From NCBI RefSeq assembly GCF_913054185.1, contig NZ_CAJXIV010000004.1, positions 1 through 64,000 of the forward strand: 64,000 nt of DNA, given 5' to 3'. The notes below the pieces were generated by a model. It worked only from the letters and a program-made list of their open reading frames with translations, was not told the DNA's origin and searched no databases. The DNA is from an uncultured Shimia sp. Lineage in GTDB: Bacteria; Pseudomonadota; Alphaproteobacteria; Rhodobacterales; Rhodobacteraceae. Both the position numbers and the translations under genes were made by a program. Position 1 is the stretch's first letter; each line of letters starts with the position of its first letter. Positions 17,837 through 26,550 of this stretch are shown here, piece by piece.

Positions 17837-18121
17837 ATGTCGTTGTTCAAAAAACTTTTCGGTGGTGGTGACAGCAAAGATGCTGCCTCCGAAAAGACTG
17901 CTCAGCCGGTGGAGTATAAGGGGTTCCAGATCACCCCTTGTCCAATTTCGGAAAGTGGTCAGTTTCGCATCTCTGCGCGAATTGATGGTGTTGTGAACGG
18001 TGAGGCCAAAAGCCACACGTTGATCCGGGCGGATGTAATCCGCGATCATGGCGAGGCTGTTGAGGCCTCAATTGGCAAAGCAAAACAGATGATTGATCAG
18101 ATGGGTGATCAAATTTTCTGA
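17837..18121 (+). CDS. HlyU family protein
   Basis: 94 residues, starting three bases after the rpoD stop. The N-terminal SLFKKLFGGG and the pattern YKGFQITPCPISESGQFRI...IRADVI are characteristic of HlyU-family small transcriptional regulators, which in Vibrio activate hemolysin genes. In roseobacters this gene commonly follows rpoD; its target is unknown. A strong terminator follows at 18166-18190. Confidence 0.8.
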   Translation: MSLFKKLFGGGDSKDAASEKTAQPVEYKGFQITPCPISESGQFRISARIDGVVNGEAKSHTLIRADVIRDHGEAVEASIGKAKQMIDQMGDQIF

Positions 18122-18165
18122 GTGTATCTAGGGTGATGGCCCGGACATATGCAGTAAACGTGACC

Positions 18166-18193
18166 AGGCCAGCAGCTTTGCTGGCCTTTTCTC
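18166..18193 (+). terminator. Intrinsic terminator after rpoD and the HlyU-family gene
   Basis: Nine-pair stem AGGCCAGCA (18166-18174), loop GCTT, TGCTGGCCT (18179-18187), then TTTTCTCTT. It ends the dnaG-rpoD region transcript and lies upstream of the first lipoprotein gene. Confidence 0.85.
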
Positions 18194-18261
18194 TTGCGCC
18201 ATTTGCAGGTAGGTTGATCTTGTTCACCACGTTGGGTGGACGACAACCCCAGAGTTTTTTG

Positions 18262-18687
18262 ATGAAACGATTTTCCGCTTTAGCGATTTTTCTAGTAGCT
18301 GGCTGCTCCGAGGCAGGTGGTTTGGGCACCAGTGATTTTACAACTGTCGGCAATATTCGAGTGAATCAGGTGTCTGCGGATGTTTTCGAAGTGGCTCCAA
18401 GGCCTGGCGGTAATCCAACGGCGCAGTTGTGGTGTGGGGCTGGAAACTATGCAGGGCAAGTGCTAGGCGCGCCTGCGGGCGCAAGAGTTTATGTGGTTGG
18501 TGAAGCGGGACCTGGTGTGACCAGCGACGCGCGCGACACAGCGCAATTCTCCCTAAAACCTGCGGGGCAGGCGGTTGGGGCCACGGGACGCAACGGGACG
18601 TTTGGCCCTCGCATTGGTGAAGATGAATTTGTGGCTGATGCGCGCCGGTATTGCCGTATCATCGGCGACCCTTTTGCCGTTTTCTAA
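18262..18687 (+). CDS. Tandem lipoprotein paralogue 1
   Basis: 141 residues. The lipobox is LVAGC (Cys near residue 15), so the mature protein is a predicted lipoprotein. It shares a core with the next two genes: NIRVNQVSADVFEV, RP, LWCGAGNYA, LGAP, ARVYVVG, AQFSLKP, GATGR and GP, and a final Cys near the end. Two conserved cysteines (in WCGAG and near the C-terminus) may form a disulfide. I do not recognise the family. The longer frame from 18133 runs through a terminator, so I start at the ATG at 18262. Confidence 0.75.
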   Translation: MKRFSALAIFLVAGCSEAGGLGTSDFTTVGNIRVNQVSADVFEVAPRPGGNPTAQLWCGAGNYAGQVLGAPAGARVYVVGEAGPGVTSDARDTAQFSLKPAGQAVGATGRNGTFGPRIGEDEFVADARRYCRIIGDPFAVF

Positions 18688-18756
18688 ACCCGCCGCTCAG
18701 TTTTCCCGACATGGGATAAACTCCCTGGCTAGCCACTACGGCAATGGAGAAAAAGA

Positions 18757-19179
18757 ATGAAGACACTCCCAGTATGTATGATGGTTGGCTCCCTGGTGCT
18801 GAGCGCCTGCATGGATGCCAGCGGAGGCGGCGGATTTGTCTCACGTGGTGGCGTACAAGTGACGCCGGTGAACGCTGACGTTTTTGAAGTGGGCGTGCGG
18901 CCCAATGCCATCGAGGCTAATTTTTGGTGTGCAGCGGGCGATTACGCGAGCCGCCGTCTGGGGGCGCCCAACAATGCGCGGGTATACGTCGTCGGTGGCA
19001 CCGGGCCAGGTACGGTAACGGCCAATCCCGAAACGGCGCAGTTTTCCCTGAAGCCTCCGCAAGTTGCACAGGGTGCCACCGGTCGATCGGGCCGTTGGGG
19101 GCCTCGGTTAGGCGCGAGCAAATCAGTAGGATCCGCTCGGCAGGACTGCAACATCGATCAGAACAGTTTCTGGTCCTAA
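18757..19179 (+). CDS. Tandem lipoprotein paralogue 2
   Basis: 140 residues. Lipobox VLSAC is followed by a Gly-rich linker (DASGGGGF). The same core as its neighbours is seen: GVQVTPVNADVFEVGVRP, FWCAAGDYA, LGAPNNARVYVVGG, GPG, AQFSLKPP and GATGRSGRWGPRLG, with a final Cys (RQDC). It is closer to paralogue 3 than to paralogue 1. The function is unknown. Confidence 0.75.
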   Translation: MKTLPVCMMVGSLVLSACMDASGGGGFVSRGGVQVTPVNADVFEVGVRPNAIEANFWCAAGDYASRRLGAPNNARVYVVGGTGPGTVTANPETAQFSLKPPQVAQGATGRSGRWGPRLGASKSVGSARQDCNIDQNSFWS

Positions 19180-19200
19180 AGCCTGACGGTTGGGGGTGTT

Positions 19201-19626
19201 ATGAAACATGAGGTTCTCACCGGGATTTCTGCGTTGTCGCTCTTGTCATTAGTTGCGTGCCAGACCGGAGGCAGCGCGGCGTTTACGGCGCGCAACGGGG
19301 TGCGTGTGAATCCGGTGAATACCGATGTGTTTGAGGTGATTGCACGGCCAAATGGCCGGAAGTCCGATTTCTGGTGCGGAGCGGGCTCCTACGCGAGCGG
19401 TGCGCTTGGGGCACCAGACAATGCGCTGGTTTATACTGTCGGTGGGGCTGGGCAAGGCGTGACCATGAAAAGCCCAGATGCCGCGCAGTTTTCTCTGAAG
19501 CCACCGGAGCAGGTTTCAGGGGCCACAGGGCGGGCAGGTAACTGGGGGCCAAGTGTCGGTCAGGCAAACAGCGTTGGTCGTGCGCGCAACAGCTGCGCTC
19601 CGCCGCGCAACAGCGACACCAGCTAA
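19201..19626 (+). CDS. Tandem lipoprotein paralogue 3
   Basis: 141 residues. Lipobox LLSLVAC, then the shared core GVRVNPVNTDVFEV, RPNG, FWCGAGSYA, LGAPDNALVYTVGG, AQFSLKPPEQ and GATGRAGNWGPSVG with the C-terminal Cys. It begins 21 bases after paralogue 2, so the two are probably co-transcribed. Confidence 0.75.
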   Translation: MKHEVLTGISALSLLSLVACQTGGSAAFTARNGVRVNPVNTDVFEVIARPNGRKSDFWCGAGSYASGALGAPDNALVYTVGGAGQGVTMKSPDAAQFSLKPPEQVSGATGRAGNWGPSVGQANSVGRARNSCAPPRNSDTS

Positions 19627-19633
19627 CAGGCAA

Positions 19634-20056
19634 ATGCCAATGCAGACAGAGTTTCAGATATCCACCCGTGGGCCAGCGCTCTACGAGTTTACACAGGATG
19701 TTGCGCGTTGGGTCGCCCAAAGTGAACGTTCAGGATTGTTAACGCTGTTTGTGCGGCACACCTCCTGTAGTTTGCTCATTCAGGAAAATGCCGACCCGGA
19801 AGTGCAGACCGATTTGCAAAATTTCTTTCATCGGTTGGTGCCGCCAACAACAGACCCAGCGATGCACTACCTGACGCATACCTATGAAGGCCCGGACGAT
19901 ATGCCGGCTCATATCAAAGCGGCGATGATGCCTGTGTCGTTGTCGATCCCAATCACGGATGGGGGTTTGGCACTGGGAACCTGGCAGGGAATTTACCTGT
20001 TTGAACACAGGAATGCGCCGCACACCAGGAGTGTGACGGCGCATTTAGGTGCATGA
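19634..20056 (+). CDS. YjbQ (UPF0047) family protein
   Basis: 140 residues. The conserved UPF0047 signatures are present: VRHTSCSLLIQENADPEV, HYLTHTYEGPDDMPAHIK and LALGTWQGIYLFEHR, with the buried His/Cys cluster typical of the trimeric fold. Members have been reported to have weak thiamine-phosphate synthase activity, but the physiological role is open. The start may be the ATG at 19634 or 19640; ACAGG precedes both. Confidence 0.85.
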   Translation: MPMQTEFQISTRGPALYEFTQDVARWVAQSERSGLLTLFVRHTSCSLLIQENADPEVQTDLQNFFHRLVPPTTDPAMHYLTHTYEGPDDMPAHIKAAMMPVSLSIPITDGGLALGTWQGIYLFEHRNAPHTRSVTAHLGA

Positions 20057-20201
20057 TTGGAAGACCGTCAGGTCTATGAAAGTGATATAGCGGCGTGTTG
20101 AAAAATCATCAGGGGGAAATCAAAGCGTGGCTTCCCAGTATCGCCTATCTTGGGGTGGCTTTTTGCCTCTACCCAAAGAGTTGTAGCTCTCCTATAGTGC
20201 C

Positions 20202-20210
20202 TGTGGATAA
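20202..20210 (-). promoter_or_regulatory. Perfect DnaA-box sequence upstream of nrdR
   Basis: TGTGGATAA on the plus strand is TTATCCACA on the minus strand, the exact consensus DnaA nine-mer. It lies 75 bases before nrdR in a 228-base gene-free stretch. A single box is not an origin, but it could tie nrdR transcription to DnaA. Confidence 0.35.
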
Positions 20211-20284
20211 CTTGGGAAAATACCCAACCCACGCCGTAACCTATTGCGGCACAGGCAAAGAGCAGTTGGAACAAGGGGAAGTCT

Positions 20285-20752
20285 ATGCGCTGTCCGTTTT
20301 GCGGAAACATCGACACTCAGGTGAAAGATTCACGGCCTGCGGAGGATCACGTTTCGATCCGGCGCCGGCGGTTTTGTCCAGCATGCGGCGGACGGTTTAC
20401 CACTTATGAACGCGTGCAACTGCGTGATCTTGTTGTGGTGAAAACCAACGGTCGTCGCGAAGACTTTGACCGTGACAAGCTTGAACGCTCGATCCGCATC
20501 TCCATGCAGAAGCGCCCAGTTGAACCAGAGCGCATTGATCAGATGATCAGCGGCATCGTGCGGCGACTTGAAAGCATGGGAGAGACGGATATCCCGTCTA
20601 AAACCATTGGTGAGATTGTCATGGAAGCCTTGGCGCGGATTGATACCGTGGCCTATGTGCGCTTTGCCAGCGTCTACAAAAACTTCCAAGCGGCCGATGA
20701 TTTTGATAAATTTGTAAGCGAACTGCGTCCCGACCAATCTCCTGAGGAGTAA
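20285..20752 (+). CDS. nrdR: Transcriptional repressor NrdR
   Basis: 155 residues. The zinc ribbon is MRCPFCG with CPACGG (Cys 3, 6, 31, 34), and an ATP-cone domain follows ([20 protein letters not shown] through [14 protein letters not shown]). NrdR senses ATP/dATP and represses ribonucleotide reductase genes. It precedes ribD by two bases, the common nrdR-ribD arrangement. Confidence 0.95.
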   Translation: MRCPFCGNIDTQVKDSRPAEDHVSIRRRRFCPACGGRFTTYERVQLRDLVVVKTNGRREDFDRDKLERSIRISMQKRPVEPERIDQMISGIVRRLESMGETDIPSKTIGEIVMEALARIDTVAYVRFASVYKNFQAADDFDKFVSELRPDQSPEE

Positions 20753-20754
20753 AC

Positions 20755-21864
20755 GTGACTGATCGCCGTTACATGGCGTTGGCCCTCTCGATGGGCCGGC
20801 GCGGTCAAGGTGTCTGCTGGCCAAACCCGGCCGTGGGCTGCGTTATTGTGAAAGATGGACGTGTTGTTGGCCGCGGCTGGACCCAGCCAGGTGGGCGTCC
20901 ACACGCGGAACCCGTGGCGCTTGCTCAGGCCGGACAAGCCGCGCGTGGGGCCACTGTTTATGTAACGCTTGAACCTTGTGCCCATCATGGACAAACGCCG
21001 CCGTGTGCAGAGGCGCTGATCGCGGCCAAGGTTGCTCGGGTTGTTGTCGCGGTCGAGGATAGCGACGCGCGGGTGTCTGGTCGTGGCTTGGCGATGCTGC
21101 GTGACGCGGGCATTGAGGTGACCACCGGTGTTCTGGCGGATGAGGCCGCGCGGGACTTACAGGGGTTCTTCCTAAAAACCGATCTTGGCCGCCCGTTTTT
21201 GACATTAAAACTGGCAACCACTTTGGATGGACGGATTGCCACTGCAACGGGTGAAAGCCGCTGGATCACCGGGCCGGACTCTCGGCGGGCAGTACATGGC
21301 ATGCGTCTGCGCCATGACGCGGTGATGGTTGGCGGCGGCACCGCGCGGGCGGATGATCCGACTCTGACAGTGCGCGAGTTTGGCGAGGTGGCGCAGCCGG
21401 TGCGGGTGGTGGTCTCGCGACGGTTGGACCTGCCTTTGATGAGTGTCTTGGCGCAGACCGCGAAGGACGTCCCGTTGTGGCTTGTGCACGGTGCGGACGC
21501 AGATGTGTCATTGCAGAAAACCTGGCGCGACCTTGGGGCAGAGTTGTTGCCCTGTCCGTTGGATGGTGTGCATTTGTCCGCAAAAGGTGTGCTGGAGGCG
21601 CTTGGGAAACAAGGGCTTACGCGCGTGTTCTGCGAGGGAGGCGGGGCGCTGGCCGCGTCGCTGATGGCGGCCGATATGGTGGATGAGTTGATCACCTTTT
21701 CCGCAGGTGTGGTGATTGGCGCGGAAGGTCATCCGGCGATTGGTGCGATGGGTTTGGCACGTTTGGGCGAAGCGCCGCGATTTGACTTGGTGTCACATCA
21801 GCACATGGGGCAGGACATCATGAGTGTCTGGCACCGCATCGAAGCGCAGCGAAACCCGCGCTAA
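20755..21864 (+). CDS. ribD: Bifunctional riboflavin deaminase/reductase
   Basis: 369 residues, GTG start. The N-terminal deaminase domain has the zinc site PHAEPVAL and LEPCAHHGQTPPC. The C-terminal reductase domain begins near residue 145 (FLTLKLATTLDGRIATATGES, FCEGGGALAASLM). It converts the GTP-derived pyrimidine to the ribitylamino intermediate of riboflavin synthesis. It is separated from ribE by a minus-strand capsule operon. Confidence 0.95.
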   Translation: MTDRRYMALALSMGRRGQGVCWPNPAVGCVIVKDGRVVGRGWTQPGGRPHAEPVALAQAGQAARGATVYVTLEPCAHHGQTPPCAEALIAAKVARVVVAVEDSDARVSGRGLAMLRDAGIEVTTGVLADEAARDLQGFFLKTDLGRPFLTLKLATTLDGRIATATGESRWITGPDSRRAVHGMRLRHDAVMVGGGTARADDPTLTVREFGEVAQPVRVVVSRRLDLPLMSVLAQTAKDVPLWLVHGADADVSLQKTWRDLGAELLPCPLDGVHLSAKGVLEALGKQGLTRVFCEGGGALAASLMAADMVDELITFSAGVVIGAEGHPAIGAMGLARLGEAPRFDLVSHQHMGQDIMSVWHRIEAQRNPR

Positions 21865-21867
21865 CGT

Positions 21868-23874
21868 CTAACGCCAAAGCGATTGATAGCTGGCAAAGCG
21901 GCCCTGTAGTTTGGACAATAAGCGATTGCCCCAGCTTGGATGGGGGATTTCGCCAGATGCCAATCGGTCCAGTGCAACTTCGACAGAGCAGGGTAGGCCG
22001 GATACCGGATCTCGGTAAAGCGGATAGTCAATGAGTGCTGCGTGTATGAGGCCTTCGAGACTGCTTTGTGCGGTGCGGCGCGCGGGAACATCGCCGCGAT
22101 CATCCGTCAGCCCCCAACCTGAATAAAATGGTGCGCCAAGCGTGGTGACCTTGCGACCGTGCAAGAGGGCTTCAAACCCGGTGAGAGAGGTCATGGTCCA
22201 GACTTCATCAACCTTCTCTAGAAGAGGTGCCATATCGGCTTGATCCAGCACTATGTCTGCATAGGTTGCGGCCTCTTCAGGAGGAATTTGGCCCTTGCGC
22301 AGGCCTGCTTCCACGTCGGGGTGCGGTTTGTAGAGAATACGAGCCGTTGGGTTGGCTGCACGTGTGGTTTTCAGAAGGTCGAGGTTGGTTTTGATTTTGG
22401 TGGTGCCGGTGAGGATAGACGCGTCGTCCTCGACTTGGCCGGGCACGAGAATGCGGTGACCTTCGGGGAGATCAAAGGTGGCCCCGCCGAGGTTGTACTT
22501 GGTAATGCGATGCTTTTTCAGCGACTTGGTCAGTCGCTCCACCCGTAGCTGCTGATCTGGTCGCAGGCTGGTGCGTTGGCAAATCAGGTGCTCCAGGCGG
22601 CTTTCCTGGTTGGGGTCGTAGTAGATGCCGAGGTCGTCGCAGACCAAGGACATCGGGGGGACGAGTTCTGCGCCAAGGCCGCGGGAGCGTAAGAAGCCAT
22701 CCTCGATACGGGTGGCGCCATCTGGGCCCTGCTTGCTGGCCCAGACCATAGCGGGACGGGTAGATTTGCGCTTGTCAAAGGTGAGCGCTTTGTGGCGGCC
22801 AAAGAAGCTTTGCAACGGTTTGCGCTTCCACAGGCGCATGCCAAAGGCGTTCCACCCGTGACGATCCTCGCGCCAGGTACGGGTTTGGGCGGCAAGCTGT
22901 TCTAGGCTGTCTTCGAGTTCGCAAAGTCGGTCACGGCAGGGATCATACCAGGTCGGGTAGAGGATCATCGCGGCGGCAAAGAGCTGAGCCCGAGTCAGGC
23001 GGCGTTGGCGGCGGTAGATCGGAAATTCGTCTTGGGTGAGCTCCCATCCAGCGTAAAACGGCTGCCCAAAGACGCGGGGCTTGTGACCTGCAAGGATGGC
23101 TTCAAAGCCAAGTTGGGAGGACACTGTATAGACGGCAATGGCGCCCTCTAAAAGCAGCCACGGGCTGATTGCGTCGGTGTAAAGGCGCACGTTGTCACGC
23201 GTATCTTTTTCGCCATAGTACCCTGCGCGTGCGCCGTGTTGGGTTTCTGGATGGGTCTTGATCAGGACGCGTGCGCCGGGATTTTCTTCCTGCGCCATCA
23301 CCAGCATTTCCTGAAAACGCAATTTGTCTGCGCCGCTGGCAGTTACGGCGGCATCGTCGCGGGTTTGATCGATGACCAGAACATAACCCGGATCGGGGGG
23401 CGGCAGGTGTGGATCGACTGCAGCGTATTTGGTGAGATGGGATTCCTTGAGGCGTTCAATTGCGCCGCGCGCTCGGTTTAGAAGTGCCGTGTCATCCAGC
23501 GGTTCATGTTTAAGAAGCTTTTCCAAATCAGAGGGTTGGCTGGGATCAAAGTGCGGGCAGGTGGTGTCGATCATCAAGCCGATGGGAGGCTCTTTGCCAA
23601 CCCGGCCAGGGAAGAGGGAGCGCAGGAAGGCATCTTCGACGTAGAGCTGAGATGCGCCGGTTTTCTGAGCCATTGCATGGCCGCGATGGGCGGTGGGGCT
23701 GTTGCCCCAAATGGCAATTAAGTCCTCTGGAGTGGGGCGGCCGAAACGGAGGTCATAACCAGCAAGAGAAAGAATGCGGCGCAGGCGTTTTTGAAAAAAG
23801 AAACCGCCGTTGAATGCAAAAAGCCGCCGGGGGTCGTCGCCCCCGGCGGTTTGATTTTCAGAATGGTTCTGCAC
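21868..23874 (-). CDS. kpsC: Capsular polysaccharide beta-Kdo transferase KpsC
   Basis: 668 residues, GTG start. Two homologous glycosyltransferase modules are visible: module 1 with YVEDAFLRS (about residues 78-86) and VLIKTHPETQ, module 2 with RIEDGFLRSRGLG (near 390) and ILYKPHPDVEAG. KpsC proteins build the beta-Kdo linker on phosphatidylglycerol onto which group 2 capsules are polymerised. It is the third gene of a minus-strand operon with kpsS and a kpsD-like gene. A 10-pair terminator-like hairpin lies within its first 17 codons. KpsM/KpsT exporter genes are not in the window. Confidence 0.88.
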   Translation of the reverse strand: MQNHSENQTAGGDDPRRLFAFNGGFFFQKRLRRILSLAGYDLRFGRPTPEDLIAIWGNSPTAHRGHAMAQKTGASQLYVEDAFLRSLFPGRVGKEPPIGLMIDTTCPHFDPSQPSDLEKLLKHEPLDDTALLNRARGAIERLKESHLTKYAAVDPHLPPPDPGYVLVIDQTRDDAAVTASGADKLRFQEMLVMAQEENPGARVLIKTHPETQHGARAGYYGEKDTRDNVRLYTDAISPWLLLEGAIAVYTVSSQLGFEAILAGHKPRVFGQPFYAGWELTQDEFPIYRRQRRLTRAQLFAAAMILYPTWYDPCRDRLCELEDSLEQLAAQTRTWREDRHGWNAFGMRLWKRKPLQSFFGRHKALTFDKRKSTRPAMVWASKQGPDGATRIEDGFLRSRGLGAELVPPMSLVCDDLGIYYDPNQESRLEHLICQRTSLRPDQQLRVERLTKSLKKHRITKYNLGGATFDLPEGHRILVPGQVEDDASILTGTTKIKTNLDLLKTTRAANPTARILYKPHPDVEAGLRKGQIPPEEAATYADIVLDQADMAPLLEKVDEVWTMTSLTGFEALLHGRKVTTLGAPFYSGWGLTDDRGDVPARRTAQSSLEGLIHAALIDYPLYRDPVSGLPCSVEVALDRLASGEIPHPSWGNRLLSKLQGRFASYQSLWR
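23824..23849 (-). terminator. Attenuator-like hairpin inside the start of kpsC
   Basis: On the minus strand CCGCCGGGGG, a six-base loop and CCCCCGGCGG form a perfect GC-rich 10-pair stem, immediately followed by CTTTTTG. It starts about 25 bases into kpsC, after the kpsD-like gene. The shape is that of a strong intrinsic terminator, yet it lies in codons 9-17 of a conserved protein. Confidence 0.5.
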
Positions 23875-23876
23875 GT

Positions 23877-25013
23877 TTAGAGACCGCCGAGGCTGCTCAA
23901 TGTGTCAGCAGATGTCAGAGTACCCGTGACCGCTGAGATGGTTTTATCCCATGTCGTGATTGGGGCTTCGGTCACATAGAGCGTGTCGCCGTCTCGGATG
24001 ATGAAGTCGCGCGCCATGAACATGCCGTTTGGCTTGGTCAGGTCGAGCACATAGACCATGCGCTGTGCACCGGTGAGGTCTTTGCGGCCCAGCACGTTAT
24101 TGGCAACTTTGTCTGCCTCGTTGCGAAAGATGAACACGCCGGTTGGGTCAGAGCTGGTCGGGGTCAAACCGCCAACCTGCGCCAAGGCTTCAATGGCCGA
24201 CAGATCTTTGGTGAAGAAGTTTACACGGCTTTGGGTGCCGGTGGCGCCAAGGGCTGTAAAGGCGCGGGTGTCTTCTTCGACCAGAATGCGATCCCCGCCG
24301 CGCAGGGCGATGTCGAGTTTCGGATCGTCGTAAAGATCCTGAAACCAGATGTGACCGGTTTCTTTGCCACGCAAAACGGTGATCTGGGCGATCTCTGGCA
24401 CGATGGTCACACCACCGGCCTGCGCCAGCATGGTGGAGAGTGTGCGGGTCGGGCGCTCGATCGGGTAGACGCCTTGTGCACCAACAGCGCCAACCAAAGA
24501 CACGGTGGCACCGTCACCAGCAGCCCGGCGGACTTCGACTTGTGGATCAGGTGTTTGTTCCTCGAGTTTTGCGGAGATGATGCGGCGAATGCCTTCAGGC
24601 GTGTTGCCTGCGGCACGGATGCGGCCGGCATATGGAACAAAGATAAAGCCAGCGCCGTCGACCTGAACTTCTTCAAGCACGGCAGCCACTTGGCCTTCCG
24701 GACCCAAAAGCGGTTTGTCGACGTTTTCCCAAATGGTCAGCGCCAGAATGTCGCCGGGTCGAATCGTGTCAGATCCAAGTTGGCCTGCGTTCTGGAAACC
24801 GTCAGAGAAGCCAAGTGCGGGCACTACGGCGGTGGCACGGGAGACGCGGTCGTTCACGGCAACAATGAAGGCGTCGCCTTCTCGCTGCACAGAGCCTGCG
24901 TAGATTTCGCGTTTGTTGGGGCCGGAGCGCGGCACAAGGCTACACGACGCCAAAACGGTCGCCATAGTCAGCACGACGGCGCACTTCCCCACTCGGGATG
25001 CAAAGGATTTCAC
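23877..25013 (-). CDS. Capsule polysaccharide export lipoprotein (Wza/KpsD-like)
   Basis: 378 residues. The lipobox TVLASC puts the acylated Cys at about residue 24. A polysaccharide biosynthesis/export domain (RPGDILALTIWENV, VPYAGRIRAAGNTPEGI) is followed by SLBB repeats (VSLVGAVGAQGVYPI, FIIRDGDTLYVTEAP). Such proteins form the outer-membrane channel for capsule. The gene ends three bases before kpsC and starts 94 bases after kpsS. Confidence 0.85.
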   Translation of the reverse strand: MKSFASRVGKCAVVLTMATVLASCSLVPRSGPNKREIYAGSVQREGDAFIVAVNDRVSRATAVVPALGFSDGFQNAGQLGSDTIRPGDILALTIWENVDKPLLGPEGQVAAVLEEVQVDGAGFIFVPYAGRIRAAGNTPEGIRRIISAKLEEQTPDPQVEVRRAAGDGATVSLVGAVGAQGVYPIERPTRTLSTMLAQAGGVTIVPEIAQITVLRGKETGHIWFQDLYDDPKLDIALRGGDRILVEEDTRAFTALGATGTQSRVNFFTKDLSAIEALAQVGGLTPTSSDPTGVFIFRNEADKVANNVLGRKDLTGAQRMVYVLDLTKPNGMFMARDFIIRDGDTLYVTEAPITTWDKTISAVTGTLTSADTLSSLGGL

Positions 25014-25107
25014 TGCTCGGTCTCCTCGACCTGATTATTCTGCCTCAGTTTTTTGAGACAACTTACAGAAATCCTAACCAAAAATCCAGCGCTAGACCTT
25101 GTGGGGG

Positions 25108-26400
25108 TCACTTCACAAGCCGCAACTGTTGCCTTGGTGCCGCTGTGCCGGCGGCGAGAGCCTGGTACGGATCATCATCTGACAGCATCATATCGACCAC
25201 TTGACGCAGCAGACGGCGGCGGCCACGGGCGGAATAAAACCCACCAGGAACTTGACTGGTTTCAAGCAGATAGCGGCGATAGGTCTTGTAAGCGCGGCTG
25301 TCGGGCCGGGTCGCGGCAGAGAAGAAATCCGTCAAAGATTGCGTGCTGACAAACTCCGGCTGGTTATAAACTGCGTCGCCAAAAGCTTTGATCGGGATGC
25401 CGCGCCAGAGCACCTGTTGCGCAGCAGTGGAGTTCACTGTGACAGCGGTGCGGGTGTCGTTCAAAAGTTGCGCCAGCTTGCCGCCACGCACGTAGTGCAC
25501 ACGGTTTTCAATGCCGTAAGATTTGGCCAATCTGCGAATTTCCTTGCGCAGAGGCACGCGGCCATCTTCGAGCGGGTGCGCTTTGAACACCAGATGATGA
25601 TGTTTGGGGGCGCTTTCCGCAAAGTTCTCGATCACCAACGACAGAAAGTCGGTCATGGTGGCAAACGGCGAATGTTTCTGAAAGCTGCTGTCATGTTCAA
25701 GTTGCAGCAACGCGAGGTGATACGGAAAACCGCCGTAGCGAATGCGCAAAGTGGCGATGCGGCGTTGAATGGCGAGAAAAGGCATCAGCAGAAGGCGTTG
25801 TAAATACAGCTGAAATTCGCGTGTGACCGAGAGCGCTCGGTGCGGGCGGAAATTGCGAAACTTGCGGTTGGTGAACATCACAAACCAGTGATACAGGGCG
25901 CCGTAAAACACGTGATGGCGCATGTCGCCCCAGTGCCCCGGAGGCATAGGAGTTTCCATATCGGAGCCTTCCAGCGCCTTTTCCATCTGCGCAAGGTTCA
26001 TGGTCATCAAACGGGAGTTTCCGTTGGAGCCGCCGCGCTCGTACGTCACCCAGTAGGGCCGCAAATAGCCTTCTTCAAAGACATGTACGCGGATGCCCGC
26101 ATCTTTGGCGATCTCCACCGCTTGGGCATGGATTGGACGCACGTCACCGTAGAGGACAATATCAGTAACGCCTTTGTCAGACAGGATATTTTTGTAGGTC
26201 TCAGGCCAGGCCTCAGGCGTACCTAGATAGGGAATAAAGCTTTTTTGATGTGGCCAGAACGCGCGATCTCCAGCGTTAAAGCCAACCCGCCAGACCGTGG
26301 CATCAGAGCGTCGCAACATGCGTGCCAGCGCTGCAAAAAACGGCCCGTGCGGGCCTTGCAGGAACAAGAACACTTTGTTGTCGCCGGTCGGAATTGTCAT
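25108..26400 (-). CDS. kpsS: Capsular polysaccharide biosynthesis protein KpsS
   Basis: 430 residues. The N-terminal VFLFLQGPHGPFFAALA and the motif HVFEEGYLRPYWVTYE are characteristic of KpsS, the Kdo transferase that adds the first residue to the lipid anchor. The later VTVNSTAAQQVLWRGIPIKAFG is shared with KpsC-type folds. The frame allows a TTG start at 26409; I prefer the ATG at 26400, though neither has a strong ribosome-binding site. It heads the minus-strand capsule operon and is divergent from ribE. Confidence 0.87.
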   Translation of the reverse strand: MTIPTGDNKVFLFLQGPHGPFFAALARMLRRSDATVWRVGFNAGDRAFWPHQKSFIPYLGTPEAWPETYKNILSDKGVTDIVLYGDVRPIHAQAVEIAKDAGIRVHVFEEGYLRPYWVTYERGGSNGNSRLMTMNLAQMEKALEGSDMETPMPPGHWGDMRHHVFYGALYHWFVMFTNRKFRNFRPHRALSVTREFQLYLQRLLLMPFLAIQRRIATLRIRYGGFPYHLALLQLEHDSSFQKHSPFATMTDFLSLVIENFAESAPKHHHLVFKAHPLEDGRVPLRKEIRRLAKSYGIENRVHYVRGGKLAQLLNDTRTAVTVNSTAAQQVLWRGIPIKAFGDAVYNQPEFVSTQSLTDFFSAATRPDSRAYKTYRRYLLETSQVPGGFYSARGRRRLLRQVVDMMLSDDDPYQALAAGTAAPRQQLRLVK

Positions 26401-26550
26401 AACGCTCAACCCTATACGCCTTCTGTTAAAGGAATGTTAGACCAACGCCGTGGCAAAATTATGGTCGCCATCTGCCAGGCTATGGACAGCTTGTCTTGAT
26501 GCGGTTCGGGCTGTAGGACTTTGGCAGATCACAGCTATGGAGCGCGGCCC

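Noticed and set aside
20095-20409. Open frame of 104 codons ahead of nrdR
   Set aside because: Runs into nrdR in another frame; nrdR is certain and the frame has no family signal.
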